64,000 nucleotides of DNA from an uncultured Bacteroidales bacterium (GTDB lineage Bacteria > Bacteroidota > Bacteroidia > Bacteroidales > F082): the NCBI GenBank assembly GCA_905234765.1, contig CAJOIF010000013.1:32958-96957 (forward strand), in the 5' to 3' direction. Under the pieces are notes generated by a model. It was given only the letters and a program-made list of their open reading frames with translations, was not told the origin of the DNA and searched no databases. This document shows, in pieces, positions 19,688-28,584 of the stretch (positions are counted from its first letter, which is position 1; each line of letters starts with the position of its first letter). Made by a program: the position numbers and the translations under genes.

Positions 19688-19850
19688 GCGGTGCCGCGAG
19701 GCTCAATAGGGAATCGGGTGCAAATCCCGGACAGTTCCCGCTGCTGTAAGCTCTTCGTGCTGGCCATCATGCCACTGAAAAACCCAAACTTTTCGGGAAG
19801 GCGGCCAGACAAAGGGAGTGAGTCAGAAGACCTGCCGCCTGTCGTGAAAA
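19688..19850 (+). promoter_or_regulatory. Cobalamin (AdoCbl-class) riboswitch
   Basis: The leader has the conserved blocks of a B12 riboswitch in order: a GGTGCC start, AGGGAATCGGGTGCAAATCC (P3-P5 region), the strand CCCGCTGCTGTAAGC, the L5/J6 block GCCACTG (19771-19777), GGGAAGG, and the B12 box AGTCAGAAGACCTGCC (19821-19836). It lies about 110 bp before the first ATG of a five-gene rightward operon, so cobalamin should repress those genes. The strand rules out control of the divergent T9SS gene. The 3' region (19840-19920) is the expression platform; I cannot say whether it acts on transcription or translation. Confidence 0.97.
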
Positions 19851-19960
19851 GAAGCTTTCGGGACAAGAGCTGGCTTTCCTTCTCGAGTAAGGTTTACCCT
19901 CATTTTCCGTGAGCGTATTATCGTAATGGATTGAACGTTAAACCTTTAAATTATACTATT

Positions 19961-21157
19961 ATGCGTAAAAACTTTACATTGTTGTTCCTTTTGGGAATCT
20001 TTGGTCTGTTTACGACCAACCTGTTTGCACAACAGGATGCTACTATTGACCCTGCCGACATCCGCTACTGGATTGGTGAGGGTGAGAACGAAGTGGTCTT
20101 CATCGTCAACTGGGCTGAGCCTGATACCGCTTTGGCATGGGGTTACCGCTTTGCTGGCGAAAGTGTTACGATCAAAAACGTCATGGATGGCATCGCCGCA
20201 GTGGATTACCGCTTTAGTTATGACAGCCCCAATGGCAGTTGGCTTAATGACATTTTCTTCAACGACGGCATCCTCGATTTGAGTCTTGTAGAACAAGGCT
20301 GGATTTCGTATTTGGTAAACGGCGATTCGTTCTGGGATACTTTTGACGAAAAGACCCTTGTGAATGGCGACTATGTGAAATGGGGTGATACCCATTGCGG
20401 CATCATGATTGACCCTGAGAACTGGATTTATGTCTGGGAAAAGGAAGTCGCCGCCGTGTATCCTATAGGCGAAGAAGCCATGATTGATTTTTCAGAAATC
20501 CTTTACTGGGTTGGCGAAGGCGAGAACGAGGTGGTGCTCGCTGTCAACTGGAACGAACCTAACAAGTGCCTCGCTTGGGGCTACCGTTTCAGTGGTAATC
20601 AGGTGATCCTTAAGGAAGTGATGGACGACATCGCTGCTGCCGATGCTCGTTTCAGCTATGTACAAGGCGCTTGGGGTGTCGATGACATCACTTTCAATGA
20701 AGGTGACCTGCACCTCGCTTTGGCTGGCCAATGGTGGCTCTACAATGTGAATGGCATGTCGGGCTGGAACGGTTATGATGCCGAGCCCCTCGTCAATGGC
20801 GATTTCGTCAAGTGGGGCGACGAGTCATGTGCTACGGAGATTGCCGAGTGGACTTATGTCTGGACACAGACCGTGGAACCCGTCAGCGCGTATGACGCTG
20901 TCAACGAAAACGCCGTTGCTTCCTTGTCCGTTTATCCCAATCCTGCCGTCAGCGAGACCTTCGTGACCATTGAAAACGCTGGTTTGAACGAGGTGTCGGT
21001 CTATGATATCCAAGGTCGTCTCGTGAGCAAGCAAAGTGTTATCGCCAATGAGAGTGAAAAAGTGCGCATCAGCACCGAAACACTCAACGCGGGCGTGTAT
21101 TTCGTCACTGTGAGCAACGACAGTGCTGTGCGTAATGCCAAACTTGTGGTGAAATGA
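19961..21157 (+). CDS. Cobalamin-regulated T9SS-secreted protein with a duplicated ~135-aa domain
   Basis: First gene behind the B12 riboswitch; 398 residues from the ATG at 19961. A signal peptide (about 1-24) precedes two copies of one domain (about residues 28-165 and 173-307) that share YWxGEGENEVV, NWxEP, LAWGYRF, a VMDxIAAxDxRFSY helix, LVNGDxVKWGD and WxYVW, then a T9SS type A sorting domain (VYPNPAVSETFV). The domain is Trp-rich and each copy has one Cys (about 146 and 290). I do not recognise a characterised family. From its regulation and cellular location I infer a role in capture or handling of corrinoids outside the cell. It overlaps the next gene by ATGA. Confidence 0.8.
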   Translation: MRKNFTLLFLLGIFGLFTTNLFAQQDATIDPADIRYWIGEGENEVVFIVNWAEPDTALAWGYRFAGESVTIKNVMDGIAAVDYRFSYDSPNGSWLNDIFFNDGILDLSLVEQGWISYLVNGDSFWDTFDEKTLVNGDYVKWGDTHCGIMIDPENWIYVWEKEVAAVYPIGEEAMIDFSEILYWVGEGENEVVLAVNWNEPNKCLAWGYRFSGNQVILKEVMDDIAAADARFSYVQGAWGVDDITFNEGDLHLALAGQWWLYNVNGMSGWNGYDAEPLVNGDFVKWGDESCATEIAEWTYVWTQTVEPVSAYDAVNENAVASLSVYPNPAVSETFVTIENAGLNEVSVYDIQGRLVSKQSVIANESEKVRISTETLNAGVYFVTVSNDSAVRNAKLVVK

Positions 21158-22140
21158 TAAAAAGGATTTCTTTCCTGGTTATGGCTTTGGTGCCAGTGTC
21201 TTTGTGGGCGCAGTTTGCGCCTGCACAAGATCAGCCTGGCACCACAGCCATGCATGCCGACTCATCGGCTTTCGTGGCTTGGGCTACGGACTGCGAGGTT
21301 GAGCCAGGACCGATGAACATCACCAATCCAAGTGCTGGTATGGCTGGTTCTGGTTGGCCTGCTTCAAATGTCATAGGCGCTCCTGAAGGTACTTACGGCG
21401 TGGCTTGTCTTGGTGACGGCGGCATGGCCACTGTGACATTCAGTTCGCCTATTTGCAATGAAGAGGGACCGGATTTTGCTGTGTTTGAGAATGGTTTCGC
21501 CAACGCACAGAATCCAAGTCTTTGGTTTCTTGAACTGGGTTTTGTGGAAGTCAGCTCAGATGGCGTGAACTTCTTTCGTTTTCCAGCCTACAGCAATACT
21601 CAGACGTTGACGCAGATTGGAGGTATGGGCTGTATCGACCCCTCACAAATCCATAATTTGGCGAGCAAATACGGCGCAATGTACGGCACGCCATTTGATT
21701 TGGACGAGGTTCCAGACGATCCTCTTCTCGACAAGAATAGTATCACACATGTCCGTATCATTGACGTGATTGGCAACATTGATCCTGAATACGCCACCTA
21801 CGATTGTCAGGGTAATCCTGTCAACGATCCGTGGCCGACACCCTTTGCTTCATGCGGAATGGATCTCGATGCCGTCGGCGTGATTCATGATCTGGCACAT
21901 TATGACCTTGTTCCAGAGAGCGAAATATCAGTGGCAACCGTTTATCCCAATCCCGTTAAGGACAGGCTTTCTATCAAGGCCGAAAAGCTGAACGAGGTGG
22001 CTGTCTTCAATATGACAGGAGCCCTTGTGCTTTCCACTAGGGAGTCTGAAATCGACATGACTGACCTGACTGAAGGCGTGTATCTTGTCCGCATCGTCTG
22101 TGAAAATGGAATCGTCACGAAAAGAGTTGTTAAACAATAA
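21154..22140 (+). CDS. Cobalamin-regulated T9SS-secreted surface protein
   Basis: A 328-residue exported protein translationally coupled (ATGA) to the previous gene. It has a signal peptide (about 1-19, ending SLWAQ) and a beta-rich domain of ~230 residues with the stretches PSAGMAGSGWPASNVIGAPE, GPDFAVFENGF and FVEVSSDGVNFFRFPA. A T9SS type A sorting domain (VYPNPVKDRLSIKAEKL) ends the protein. The same domain occurs in Bacteroidota surface proteins and in B12-regulated loci as far as I recall. A binding role in corrinoid acquisition is inferred from the riboswitch and the BtuG-like neighbour, not from a catalytic motif. Confidence 0.75.
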   Translation: MIKRISFLVMALVPVSLWAQFAPAQDQPGTTAMHADSSAFVAWATDCEVEPGPMNITNPSAGMAGSGWPASNVIGAPEGTYGVACLGDGGMATVTFSSPICNEEGPDFAVFENGFANAQNPSLWFLELGFVEVSSDGVNFFRFPAYSNTQTLTQIGGMGCIDPSQIHNLASKYGAMYGTPFDLDEVPDDPLLDKNSITHVRIIDVIGNIDPEYATYDCQGNPVNDPWPTPFASCGMDLDAVGVIHDLAHYDLVPESEISVATVYPNPVKDRLSIKAEKLNEVAVFNMTGALVLSTRESEIDMTDLTEGVYLVRIVCENGIVTKRVVKQ

Positions 22141-22151
22141 ATTAGTTGAAG

Positions 22152-23246
22152 ATGAAAAGAAATCTTTTGTTTCTGTTGGCTTTGGCGGGCATGATGCTGT
22201 TTTCATGCAACAAGAATGACGAGCCTACCAAGCCTGATACTCCTGTTATCCCAGTAAACCCAGATACGACAGAAGTCCAGCATCATACTGGTGTTTATGT
22301 GTTGAACGAAGGCACTTTCACCTACGCCAATGCTTCTTTGTCTTACTACGATGCGGAAAGTGATAGCATTTACAATAACTTGTTTTACAGGGCAAACGGC
22401 ATTCCGCTTGGCGATGTGGCCCAAAGTCTCGCATTGTTGGGCAACGATCTGTTTATCGTGGTGAACAACAGCAATAATATTTATAAGGTGAATGCCTCCA
22501 CGATTGAATACAAAGCAGCTCTTGGCGACTTTTATTCGCCTCGTGAGATGTTTATTGTGTCGCCCGACAAAGCCTATGTCAGCGATATTATTGGCACCTG
22601 TCTTTGGATTGTCAATCCGAAGGATATGACCCATATTGGAAGCATTGAGATGGGCAAGACCACCGAAAAGATGGTGAGAGTGGGTGACGAATTGTACGTC
22701 AGTAACTGGTCGTATTATTACATTGACTACAACTCGCATGATAGCTATACCACTGTGCAGGTGCTTGACCTCACCAATGATGCTATTTTGACAGAGGTAG
22801 AGGTAGGCAAGGAGCCCAATACGATGGCGGTCGACAAGAATGGCCATGTTTGGGTGCTTTGCGAAGGCCGATCATGGGATATGGACTATGGCGAGCAACC
22901 TTCGCTGTGGGAAATCGACCCGACTACGAAATCAGCCACGCGCCGTCTGCTGTTTGAGACAACCGCATCGTGCTTGCGGGCAAATGCCGATGGCAACTGT
23001 CTTTACATGATTGGTGACGGTGATGTGAGACGTTATGATGTCGATGCCCAGGCTTTGACGGACTTCCGCATCGCTTCTGAAGGACGTTTGTTCTACAACC
23101 TCGCTGTTGATCCCGATTTGGGTATTTTTGTCACGGATGCAAAGAACTATGTGATGAATGGTTCTGTGTGCCGCTACTCCGAAGAAGGTGTGCTGCTGAG
23201 TACGGTGGATGCTGGCATCATTCCCAGTGCAATGTTGTTTAAATAA
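22152..23246 (+). CDS. BtuG-like surface lipoprotein, seven-bladed beta-propeller (YncE/DUF5074-like)
   Basis: A 364-residue lipoprotein (lipobox MLFSC, Cys at about residue 19) followed by an acidic, proline-rich linker and a YncE-like propeller. Repeated blades read like GVYVLNEGTFTYANASLSYY, YVSDIIGTCLWIVNPKDM and NTMAVDKNGHVWVLCEG. BtuG proteins of Bacteroides are surface lipoproteins of this architecture that bind cobalamin with very high affinity and hand it to the TonB-dependent receptor BtuB. Placement behind a cobalamin riboswitch strongly supports this role. BtuB is not adjacent here. The start at 22152 is preferred over an in-frame TTG at 22146. Confidence 0.82.
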   Translation: MKRNLLFLLALAGMMLFSCNKNDEPTKPDTPVIPVNPDTTEVQHHTGVYVLNEGTFTYANASLSYYDAESDSIYNNLFYRANGIPLGDVAQSLALLGNDLFIVVNNSNNIYKVNASTIEYKAALGDFYSPREMFIVSPDKAYVSDIIGTCLWIVNPKDMTHIGSIEMGKTTEKMVRVGDELYVSNWSYYYIDYNSHDSYTTVQVLDLTNDAILTEVEVGKEPNTMAVDKNGHVWVLCEGRSWDMDYGEQPSLWEIDPTTKSATRRLLFETTASCLRANADGNCLYMIGDGDVRRYDVDAQALTDFRIASEGRLFYNLAVDPDLGIFVTDAKNYVMNGSVCRYSEEGVLLSTVDAGIIPSAMLFK

Positions 23247-23262
23247 ATTGATATTCATTTTT

Positions 23263-23295
23263 GTGAGACCTCCTATTGGGGGTCTCACGCTTTTT
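23263..23295 (+). terminator. Internal intrinsic terminator in the cobalamin operon
   Basis: Stem GTGAGACC (23263-23270) with GGTCTCAC (23281-23288), followed by GCTTTTT. It lies between the BtuG-like gene and the small Cys-rich gene, so the last two genes would be expressed by partial read-through. Confidence 0.75.
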
Positions 23296-23300
23296 ATGTT

Positions 23301-23465
23301 ATGAAGAAAACCTGTCCCCGTTGCGGAAAAGAGTTCGAATGCGTCCATTCCGTGGATTGCTGGTGCGTAAAGGTGAAGCTCACCGACGCCACCAAAGCCC
23401 ATTTGAAGGCCAATTACACTGATTGCTTGTGCAAGGAGTGTCTTGAAAAACTGAACGAGCAATGA
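23301..23465 (+). CDS. Small cysteine-rich CWC-family protein
   Basis: A 54-residue protein starting MKKTCPRCGKEFEC and containing WCVKVKL and CLCKECLEKL; eight Cys arranged as CxxC-type pairs suggest a small zinc ribbon. This matches the cysteine-rich CWC family, which is of unknown function and often found next to cobalamin or cobalamin-dependent genes in Bacteroidota. Its stop overlaps the next ATG (ATGA at 23462-23465), so it is translationally coupled to the BtuF-like gene. Confidence 0.82.
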   Translation: MKKTCPRCGKEFECVHSVDCWCVKVKLTDATKAHLKANYTDCLCKECLEKLNEQ

Positions 23466-24586
23466 GAAAGCTTTGGTTTTTTTTGTTGGTGTTTGTCGTG
23501 GCCTGCGCGCCCAAAAGCCAACAGGTGAAGGAGAAAACGGAAGGCGAGAACCTCATGCGCCATGCCCGTAACATCTCGGTTTATGAAAAGAATTACGGCT
23601 ACCTGTTGGATGTGGTTTGTCCATGGGACACGACCCTTTCTTTGGGAAGATTCGCTTTCGTGAAAGACACCGCCACGGTGACCGACCAAGGGTTGGCCGG
23701 CGTTATCCATGTGCCGGTGCGTTCCGTGATTTCGTTTTCGGCTACGCAATGGTCTGTCTTTTTGAGACTTGGTGAAATCGACCGAGTGAAAGGCATCCTA
23801 GAGGGACGTTTTGTGAGTGATTCTACCATGCGTTCGCTTTTGGCGCAAGAAAAAGTCTACGACATCGGCACGGAGTCGGCTGCCGACATTGAGCGGATGA
23901 TACAGCTGCAGCCCGATGCCTTGCTTTACTCGCCCTATTTTGACGGTAACCAAGGCGGACTGAACGTCACTGGCGCAGTGCTGTTTCCTTTTGCGGATTA
24001 TATGGAAAACACGCCTCTGGGTCGTGCCGAGTGGATTCGTGTCATCGGTATGTTGGCGGGCTGCGAGGACAAGGCCGATGCTTGGTTTGATGACATCGAG
24101 GCGCGTTACAACGCCCTTTCGACGCTTTGTGCCGAGGTGGAAACACGCCCGACGGTGTTTTCCGATTTGGCCTTCAACGGGCAGTGGTATGTGGCCGGCG
24201 GGAAGAGTTATATCGCCAAACTTTTTGCCGATGCGGGTGCCGACTACATCTGGAAAGACAATCCGTCAACGGCTAGTGTGCCAATGGATGCCGAGACTAT
24301 TTTAGCAAAAGCACAACATGCTGATTATTGGCGTGTTATCAATTCCAATCCTTTCCCAATGACCTATGAGGCCTTGGCAAAGGAGAACCCTGTCTACCCA
24401 CTTTTCGATGCCTATAAAAACCGAAAAATCATCGTTTGCGACATCCTTCCGACCTGTTATTTTGAGACGTCGCAGTGCGAACCAGACCTCTTGCTGGCCG
24501 ATTTCATCCACTTTTTTCACCCTGAAATGTTGACGGGCGAGTGGGCTGAATACCAACCGCATTACTACCATTTGATGGGAGAATAA
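23462..24586 (+). CDS. BtuF-like ABC transporter substrate-binding lipoprotein
   Basis: A 374-residue lipoprotein (MRKLWFFLLVFVVAC, lipobox Cys at about residue 15) of the periplasmic binding protein class III used for cobalamin and siderophores. Typical features are VPVRSVISFSATQWSVFLRL, IGTESAADIERMIQLQPDAL and VIGMLAGCEDKADAWFDDI (long linker helix region). As the last gene of a cobalamin-riboswitch operon it most likely binds corrinoids in the periplasm for BtuCD, which must be encoded elsewhere. A sister role in haem or siderophore uptake cannot be excluded from the sequence alone. Confidence 0.85.
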   Translation: MRKLWFFLLVFVVACAPKSQQVKEKTEGENLMRHARNISVYEKNYGYLLDVVCPWDTTLSLGRFAFVKDTATVTDQGLAGVIHVPVRSVISFSATQWSVFLRLGEIDRVKGILEGRFVSDSTMRSLLAQEKVYDIGTESAADIERMIQLQPDALLYSPYFDGNQGGLNVTGAVLFPFADYMENTPLGRAEWIRVIGMLAGCEDKADAWFDDIEARYNALSTLCAEVETRPTVFSDLAFNGQWYVAGGKSYIAKLFADAGADYIWKDNPSTASVPMDAETILAKAQHADYWRVINSNPFPMTYEALAKENPVYPLFDAYKNRKIIVCDILPTCYFETSQCEPDLLLADFIHFFHPEMLTGEWAEYQPHYYHLMGE

Positions 24587-24650
24587 GATACCTTGTCTTG
24601 GCCTTTGTTTTCGCCCCATTTTTTCAAAAAACCGCATAACTGATGCTTTT

Positions 24651-24685
24651 TTTGAAAAAGTTATCGGAAAATTCCGTATTTTTGC
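24651..24685 (+). promoter_or_regulatory. gyrA promoter
   Basis: TTTG (24651-24654), 22-bp gap, TATTTTTGC (24677-24685); 37 bp before the gyrA ATG. Confidence 0.65.
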
Positions 24686-24721
24686 AAACTTATTGTAAAA
24701 AGCAAAATACATAATCCAAAC

Positions 24722-27304
24722 ATGGACGAAAACAATATCAATACCCCTGAAAATCAGGAAGGAAACATTCCTGAGAATACTGGAGAAAAAATCATTAAGG
24801 TCAACCTTGAGAACCAAATGAAGTCGGCTTACATCGACTATTCGATGTCGGTCATCATCTCTCGTGCCTTGCCCGATGTGCGCGATGGCTTGAAACCCGT
24901 GCACCGTCGTGTGCTTTACGGCATGAAGGAACTTGGCGTCACCTCGCGTAGTGGCTACAAGAAGTCGGCCCGTATCGTCGGTGAGGTGCTCGGTAAGTAC
25001 CACCCGCATGGTGACTCGTCCGTTTATGACGCCATGGTGCGCATGGCCCAAAATTGGTCGTTGCGATATCCTTTGGTCGACGGACAAGGTAACTTCGGTT
25101 CGGTCGACGGCGACAGCCCTGCTGCCATGCGTTATACTGAGGCGCGCCTTCAGAAAATTGCCGAAGAAATGCTTGATGACCTTGACAAGGACACCGTCGA
25201 CTTCCAGAATAATTTCGACGATTCATTGCAGGAGCCTACCGTGCTGCCGACGCAGATTCCTACCTTGCTGGTGAACGGCACTAACGGCATCGCCGTGGGT
25301 ATGGCCACCAACATGGCACCCCATAACCTCAGCGAATGCGTCGATGGCATCATCGCCTACATCGACAACCGCGAAATCACCACGCAAGAGCTGATGCAAT
25401 ACATCAAAGCCCCCGATTTCCCGACCGCTGGTGTCATCTACGGCTACGAAGGCGTACGTGAGGCGTTTGAGACGGGTAGGGGGCGCATCGTTCTTCGTGG
25501 CGAGACCCATTTCGAGGAACACAATGGCCACGAGCGCATCATCGCCACCTCCATACCTTATCAAGTCAACAAGGCCGAGATGATCAAGAAGACTGCCGAC
25601 CTCGTCAACGAGAAGAAGCTGGAAGGCCTGGCCGACATCCGCGATGAGTCAGACCGCAAGGGCATCCGTGTGGTCTATGAACTGAAGCGCGATGCCAACC
25701 CCGACGTGGTGCTGAACAAACTGTTCATGATGACCCCGCTTCAGAGCTCTTTCAACGTGAACAACGTGGCTTTGGTCAACGGTCGTCCCTATACCTTGAA
25801 CCTCAAGCAGCTGATTGAGCATTTCGTGGCGCACCGTCACGAGATCATCTTGCGTCGCACGCGCTTCGAGTTAAAGAAAGCTGAAGACCGTGCCCATATC
25901 TTGGAAGGTCTGGCCCGCGCCATTGACATCGTCGACGAAATCATCGCCACCATCCGCGCTTGTAAGGGCGGCACACCCGAAGCCAAGCAAGCCATCATGG
26001 ACCGTTTCGGCTTCGACGACCCGCAAGCCAGCGCCATCGTGGCCTACCGCCTCGGTCAGTTGGCTGGTCTTGAGATCAAGAAGATTATGGACGAGTTGGA
26101 CGAAATCCACGAACGCATCAAGCATTTCCACGATATTCTACAAAATGAGGAATTGCAGTTCCAGATCATCAAGGACGAGCTGTTGGTCATCAAGGAAAAA
26201 TATGGCGATGCCCGCCGCACCCAGATTGTGCCTGCCGCTGGCGAGTTCCGCATGGAAGACATCATCGCCGACGATGCCGTGGTCATCACCATCTCGCACC
26301 TCGGTTACATCAAGCGCACCCCGCTGACCGAATACCGTGTGCAGAGCAGAGGAGGCAAAGGCTCAAAAGGCTCTGCCACCCGCGACACCGACTTCATTGA
26401 GCATATCTTCACGGCCACCAACCATAACCACTTGCTGTTCTTCACCGAACAAGGCAAGTGCTACAAGCTGCGAGCCTTCGAGATTCCCGAAGAGGGCAAG
26501 AACAGCAAGGGACGCGCCATCCAGAACCTGTTGCCGCTCGACAAGGACAACAAGGTCATGGCCTACCTCAACGTGAAGAGCATGAGCGATGAGGAGTACC
26601 TTGAAAACAACTATATCATCCTCTGCACCAAGAAGGGTATCATCAAGAAGACCACGCTGGCGGCATATAAGAATGTGCGTCAAAACGGTATCATCGCCGT
26701 CAACATCCGCGAGGATGACCAGCTACTGGAGGCTTGCCTCACCAGTGGCAACGATGAGGTGCTGATGGCCGTGCGTTCGGGCAAGGCCGTCCGCTTCAAC
26801 GAGCAGACCGTCCGCCCGATGGGTCGTACCGCTACCGGCGTGAAAGCCATCACCTTGGCTTCGGAACAAGACGAAGTCATCGGCATGGTGTGCATCGACG
26901 ACCCGCAACAGACTGTCTTGGTGGTCTCCGAAAAGGGCTTCGGCAAGCGCTCCGACATCGAGGACTACCGCATCACCAATCGTGGCGCGAAGGGCGTGAA
27001 GACCTTGAACATCACCGACAAGACGGGTGACCTCATTGCCATTAAGGGTGTGACCGACAATGACGACTTGATGATTATCAATAAGTCGGGTATTGTCATC
27101 CGTATGGAAGTCAGTAAACTGCGTGTGATGGGTCGCGCCACACAAGGTGTGAAACTCATTGACTTGCGTGGCACCGATGAGATTGCTGCTGTCACCAAGG
27201 TGGATCACGAGGACGAACCCGAAGAAGAAATAGTTGAGGTCCCTGAGCCTGTCGAAGGAGTCGAAGGGCCGACCCCAACAGACGAAACCACTTTGGAACA
27301 ATAA
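24722..27304 (+). CDS. gyrA: DNA gyrase subunit A
   Basis: An 860-residue breakage-reunion subunit. The catalytic Tyr is at about 138 in [10 protein letters not shown]. The quinolone-determining region reads [13 protein letters not shown], keeping Ser99 and Asp103 at the positions equal to E. coli Ser83 and Asp87. The C-terminal pinwheel has several blades, and a GyrA box is present as [10 protein letters not shown], supporting gyrase rather than ParC. The last ~30 residues ([16 protein letters not shown] and on) are acidic and are encoded partly by a known type of interspersed repeat (27241-27270). It has its own promoter and is separate from the cobalamin operon. Confidence 0.93.
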   Translation: MDENNINTPENQEGNIPENTGEKIIKVNLENQMKSAYIDYSMSVIISRALPDVRDGLKPVHRRVLYGMKELGVTSRSGYKKSARIVGEVLGKYHPHGDSSVYDAMVRMAQNWSLRYPLVDGQGNFGSVDGDSPAAMRYTEARLQKIAEEMLDDLDKDTVDFQNNFDDSLQEPTVLPTQIPTLLVNGTNGIAVGMATNMAPHNLSECVDGIIAYIDNREITTQELMQYIKAPDFPTAGVIYGYEGVREAFETGRGRIVLRGETHFEEHNGHERIIATSIPYQVNKAEMIKKTADLVNEKKLEGLADIRDESDRKGIRVVYELKRDANPDVVLNKLFMMTPLQSSFNVNNVALVNGRPYTLNLKQLIEHFVAHRHEIILRRTRFELKKAEDRAHILEGLARAIDIVDEIIATIRACKGGTPEAKQAIMDRFGFDDPQASAIVAYRLGQLAGLEIKKIMDELDEIHERIKHFHDILQNEELQFQIIKDELLVIKEKYGDARRTQIVPAAGEFRMEDIIADDAVVITISHLGYIKRTPLTEYRVQSRGGKGSKGSATRDTDFIEHIFTATNHNHLLFFTEQGKCYKLRAFEIPEEGKNSKGRAIQNLLPLDKDNKVMAYLNVKSMSDEEYLENNYIILCTKKGIIKKTTLAAYKNVRQNGIIAVNIREDDQLLEACLTSGNDEVLMAVRSGKAVRFNEQTVRPMGRTATGVKAITLASEQDEVIGMVCIDDPQQTVLVVSEKGFGKRSDIEDYRITNRGAKGVKTLNITDKTGDLIAIKGVTDNDDLMIINKSGIVIRMEVSKLRVMGRATQGVKLIDLRGTDEIAAVTKVDHEDEPEEEIVEVPEPVEGVEGPTPTDETTLEQ
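27241..27270 (+). repeat. Interspersed CCTGAGCCTGTCGAAGG-type repeat inside gyrA
   Basis: CCCTGAGCCTGTCGAAGG followed by a second, shifted TCGAAGGGCC. This short palindromic sequence is scattered in many Bacteroidota genomes, normally between genes. Here it is read in frame as part of the acidic GyrA tail. Confidence 0.55.
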
Positions 27305-27358
27305 TTGTAAGAGAAAAAATAAACAAACAGAATTGTTAAACTTTAATATTTGAACAAA

Positions 27359-28531
27359 ATGAAAAAAGTTGTGATTTTGCTGGCCGTCCTGCTCACTTCC
27401 ACAGTGATGATGGCTCAAAAACAAGACAAAGTCAGTGCTTACTCCTACAACAACAATGGCCAATACGCTAGGGCCATGGAATCCATTGAGAAGTGTGTAA
27501 ACCACGAGAAATTTGCAGGTATGAAACCTAATGATCAGGCTCAAGCTTGGCTGTACCGTGCAATGATTTACCAAAACATTCTCCAATCGAAAGATGAGAA
27601 ACTTAAAGCACAGGTTCCCAACGCATTGGAGATTATTTATGAATCCTTGATGAACTGCATGAAGAATGAGAGTTTTGCGCAAGAGAACCGCAACGATATT
27701 ATTCCTCGTGTCAATGCGGTGATGGTCAACTACTACAATGCTGGTGCTGCATCGTTTGACGCTGGTGATTATACCAATGCTGTTCCGCAGTTGAAAAAGG
27801 CATACGAAATTGCGAAAACCTTGGGCACCCCTGATGCGGCTGATATGCTGAAATATGCCGCTTTCGCCAGCTTGAAGGCTCAGGATTACGACAAAGCCAT
27901 CGAATCCTACAACGAATTGCTGAGTTCGGGTGACCAAAGTGAGGATGTGTATTTCAACCTCGCATCGGCCTACACTGCAAAAGGTGACAAGGAAAAAGCT
28001 ACAGCAACGGTCAGTGCTGGTCTTGAGAAGTTCCCCACGAGCGATGGTCTCATTCGTGAGAACGTTAACCTGAAGCTTTCCGAAGGCAAGGGCACCGAAG
28101 CTGTCGCCGACCTTGAAAAGCTGTTGGCAACCCGTCCCGACGACGCCACCCTGATGTTTGCCCTTGGCACCATCTTCGGTGACGACACCAAGGAACTTTA
28201 CGATGCTGACAAGGCTGTCGATTACTACATGCAGGCCATTAAGGTGAAGCCCGACTATTACGATGCCATCTACAACCTTGGTGCTCTCTACATCAACATG
28301 TCGAACAAGATCAAGGAGCAAGCTGATGCCATCACTGGTTTCTCGAAGGCCGAGCAGCAGCAGTATGAAGACTTGAGCAAACAAGCCAACGCGCTGATTG
28401 AAACGGGTCTGCCTTACGTGAGACAAGCCTATGAAGCCCAGCCGTCAGCTGAAATCAAGTCGGTGTTGAGGTCGATGTACGTTCGTCTCAACATGCTTGA
28501 GGAAGCCAAGGCTTTGGATGCCGCTGAATGA
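27359..28531 (+). CDS. Exported tetratricopeptide-repeat protein
   Basis: A 390-residue protein with a signal peptide (KKVVILLAVLLTSTVMMAQ) and TPR-type helical pairs over most of its length, for example GAASFDAGDYTNAVPQLKKA, AFASLKAQDYDKAIESYNEL and FNLASAYTAKGDKEKATATV. TPR proteins act as protein-protein scaffolds; this one should sit in the periplasm or at the outer membrane. The in-frame TTG at 27350 is less likely than the ATG at 27359. It follows gyrA by 54 bp without a visible terminator, so it may be cotranscribed, and ends at a strong terminator. Confidence 0.82.
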   Translation: MKKVVILLAVLLTSTVMMAQKQDKVSAYSYNNNGQYARAMESIEKCVNHEKFAGMKPNDQAQAWLYRAMIYQNILQSKDEKLKAQVPNALEIIYESLMNCMKNESFAQENRNDIIPRVNAVMVNYYNAGAASFDAGDYTNAVPQLKKAYEIAKTLGTPDAADMLKYAAFASLKAQDYDKAIESYNELLSSGDQSEDVYFNLASAYTAKGDKEKATATVSAGLEKFPTSDGLIRENVNLKLSEGKGTEAVADLEKLLATRPDDATLMFALGTIFGDDTKELYDADKAVDYYMQAIKVKPDYYDAIYNLGALYINMSNKIKEQADAITGFSKAEQQQYEDLSKQANALIETGLPYVRQAYEAQPSAEIKSVLRSMYVRLNMLEEAKALDAAE

Positions 28532-28552
28532 GAATAAAGCACAGATGAAAAC

Positions 28553-28580
28553 AAAAAGCCTCGCTTTGGCGGGGCTTTTT
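28553..28580. terminator. Bidirectional intrinsic terminator
   Basis: AAAAAGCCTCGC (28553-28564) pairs with GCGGGGCTTTTT (28569-28580), one G-T wobble; A and T tracts on both sides serve the convergent genes at 28531 and 28585. Confidence 0.88.
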
Positions 28581-28584
28581 CGTT

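Noticed and set aside
24601..24660. Terminator between the BtuF-like gene and gyrA
   Set aside because: CAAAAAA and TTTTTTG can pair, but the stem is AT-only with a 15-nt loop; too weak to call.
26723..28426. 567-residue open frame opposite the gyrA end and TPR gene
   Set aside because: Spans two real genes on the other strand, including their intergenic gap; no promoter or motif of its own.
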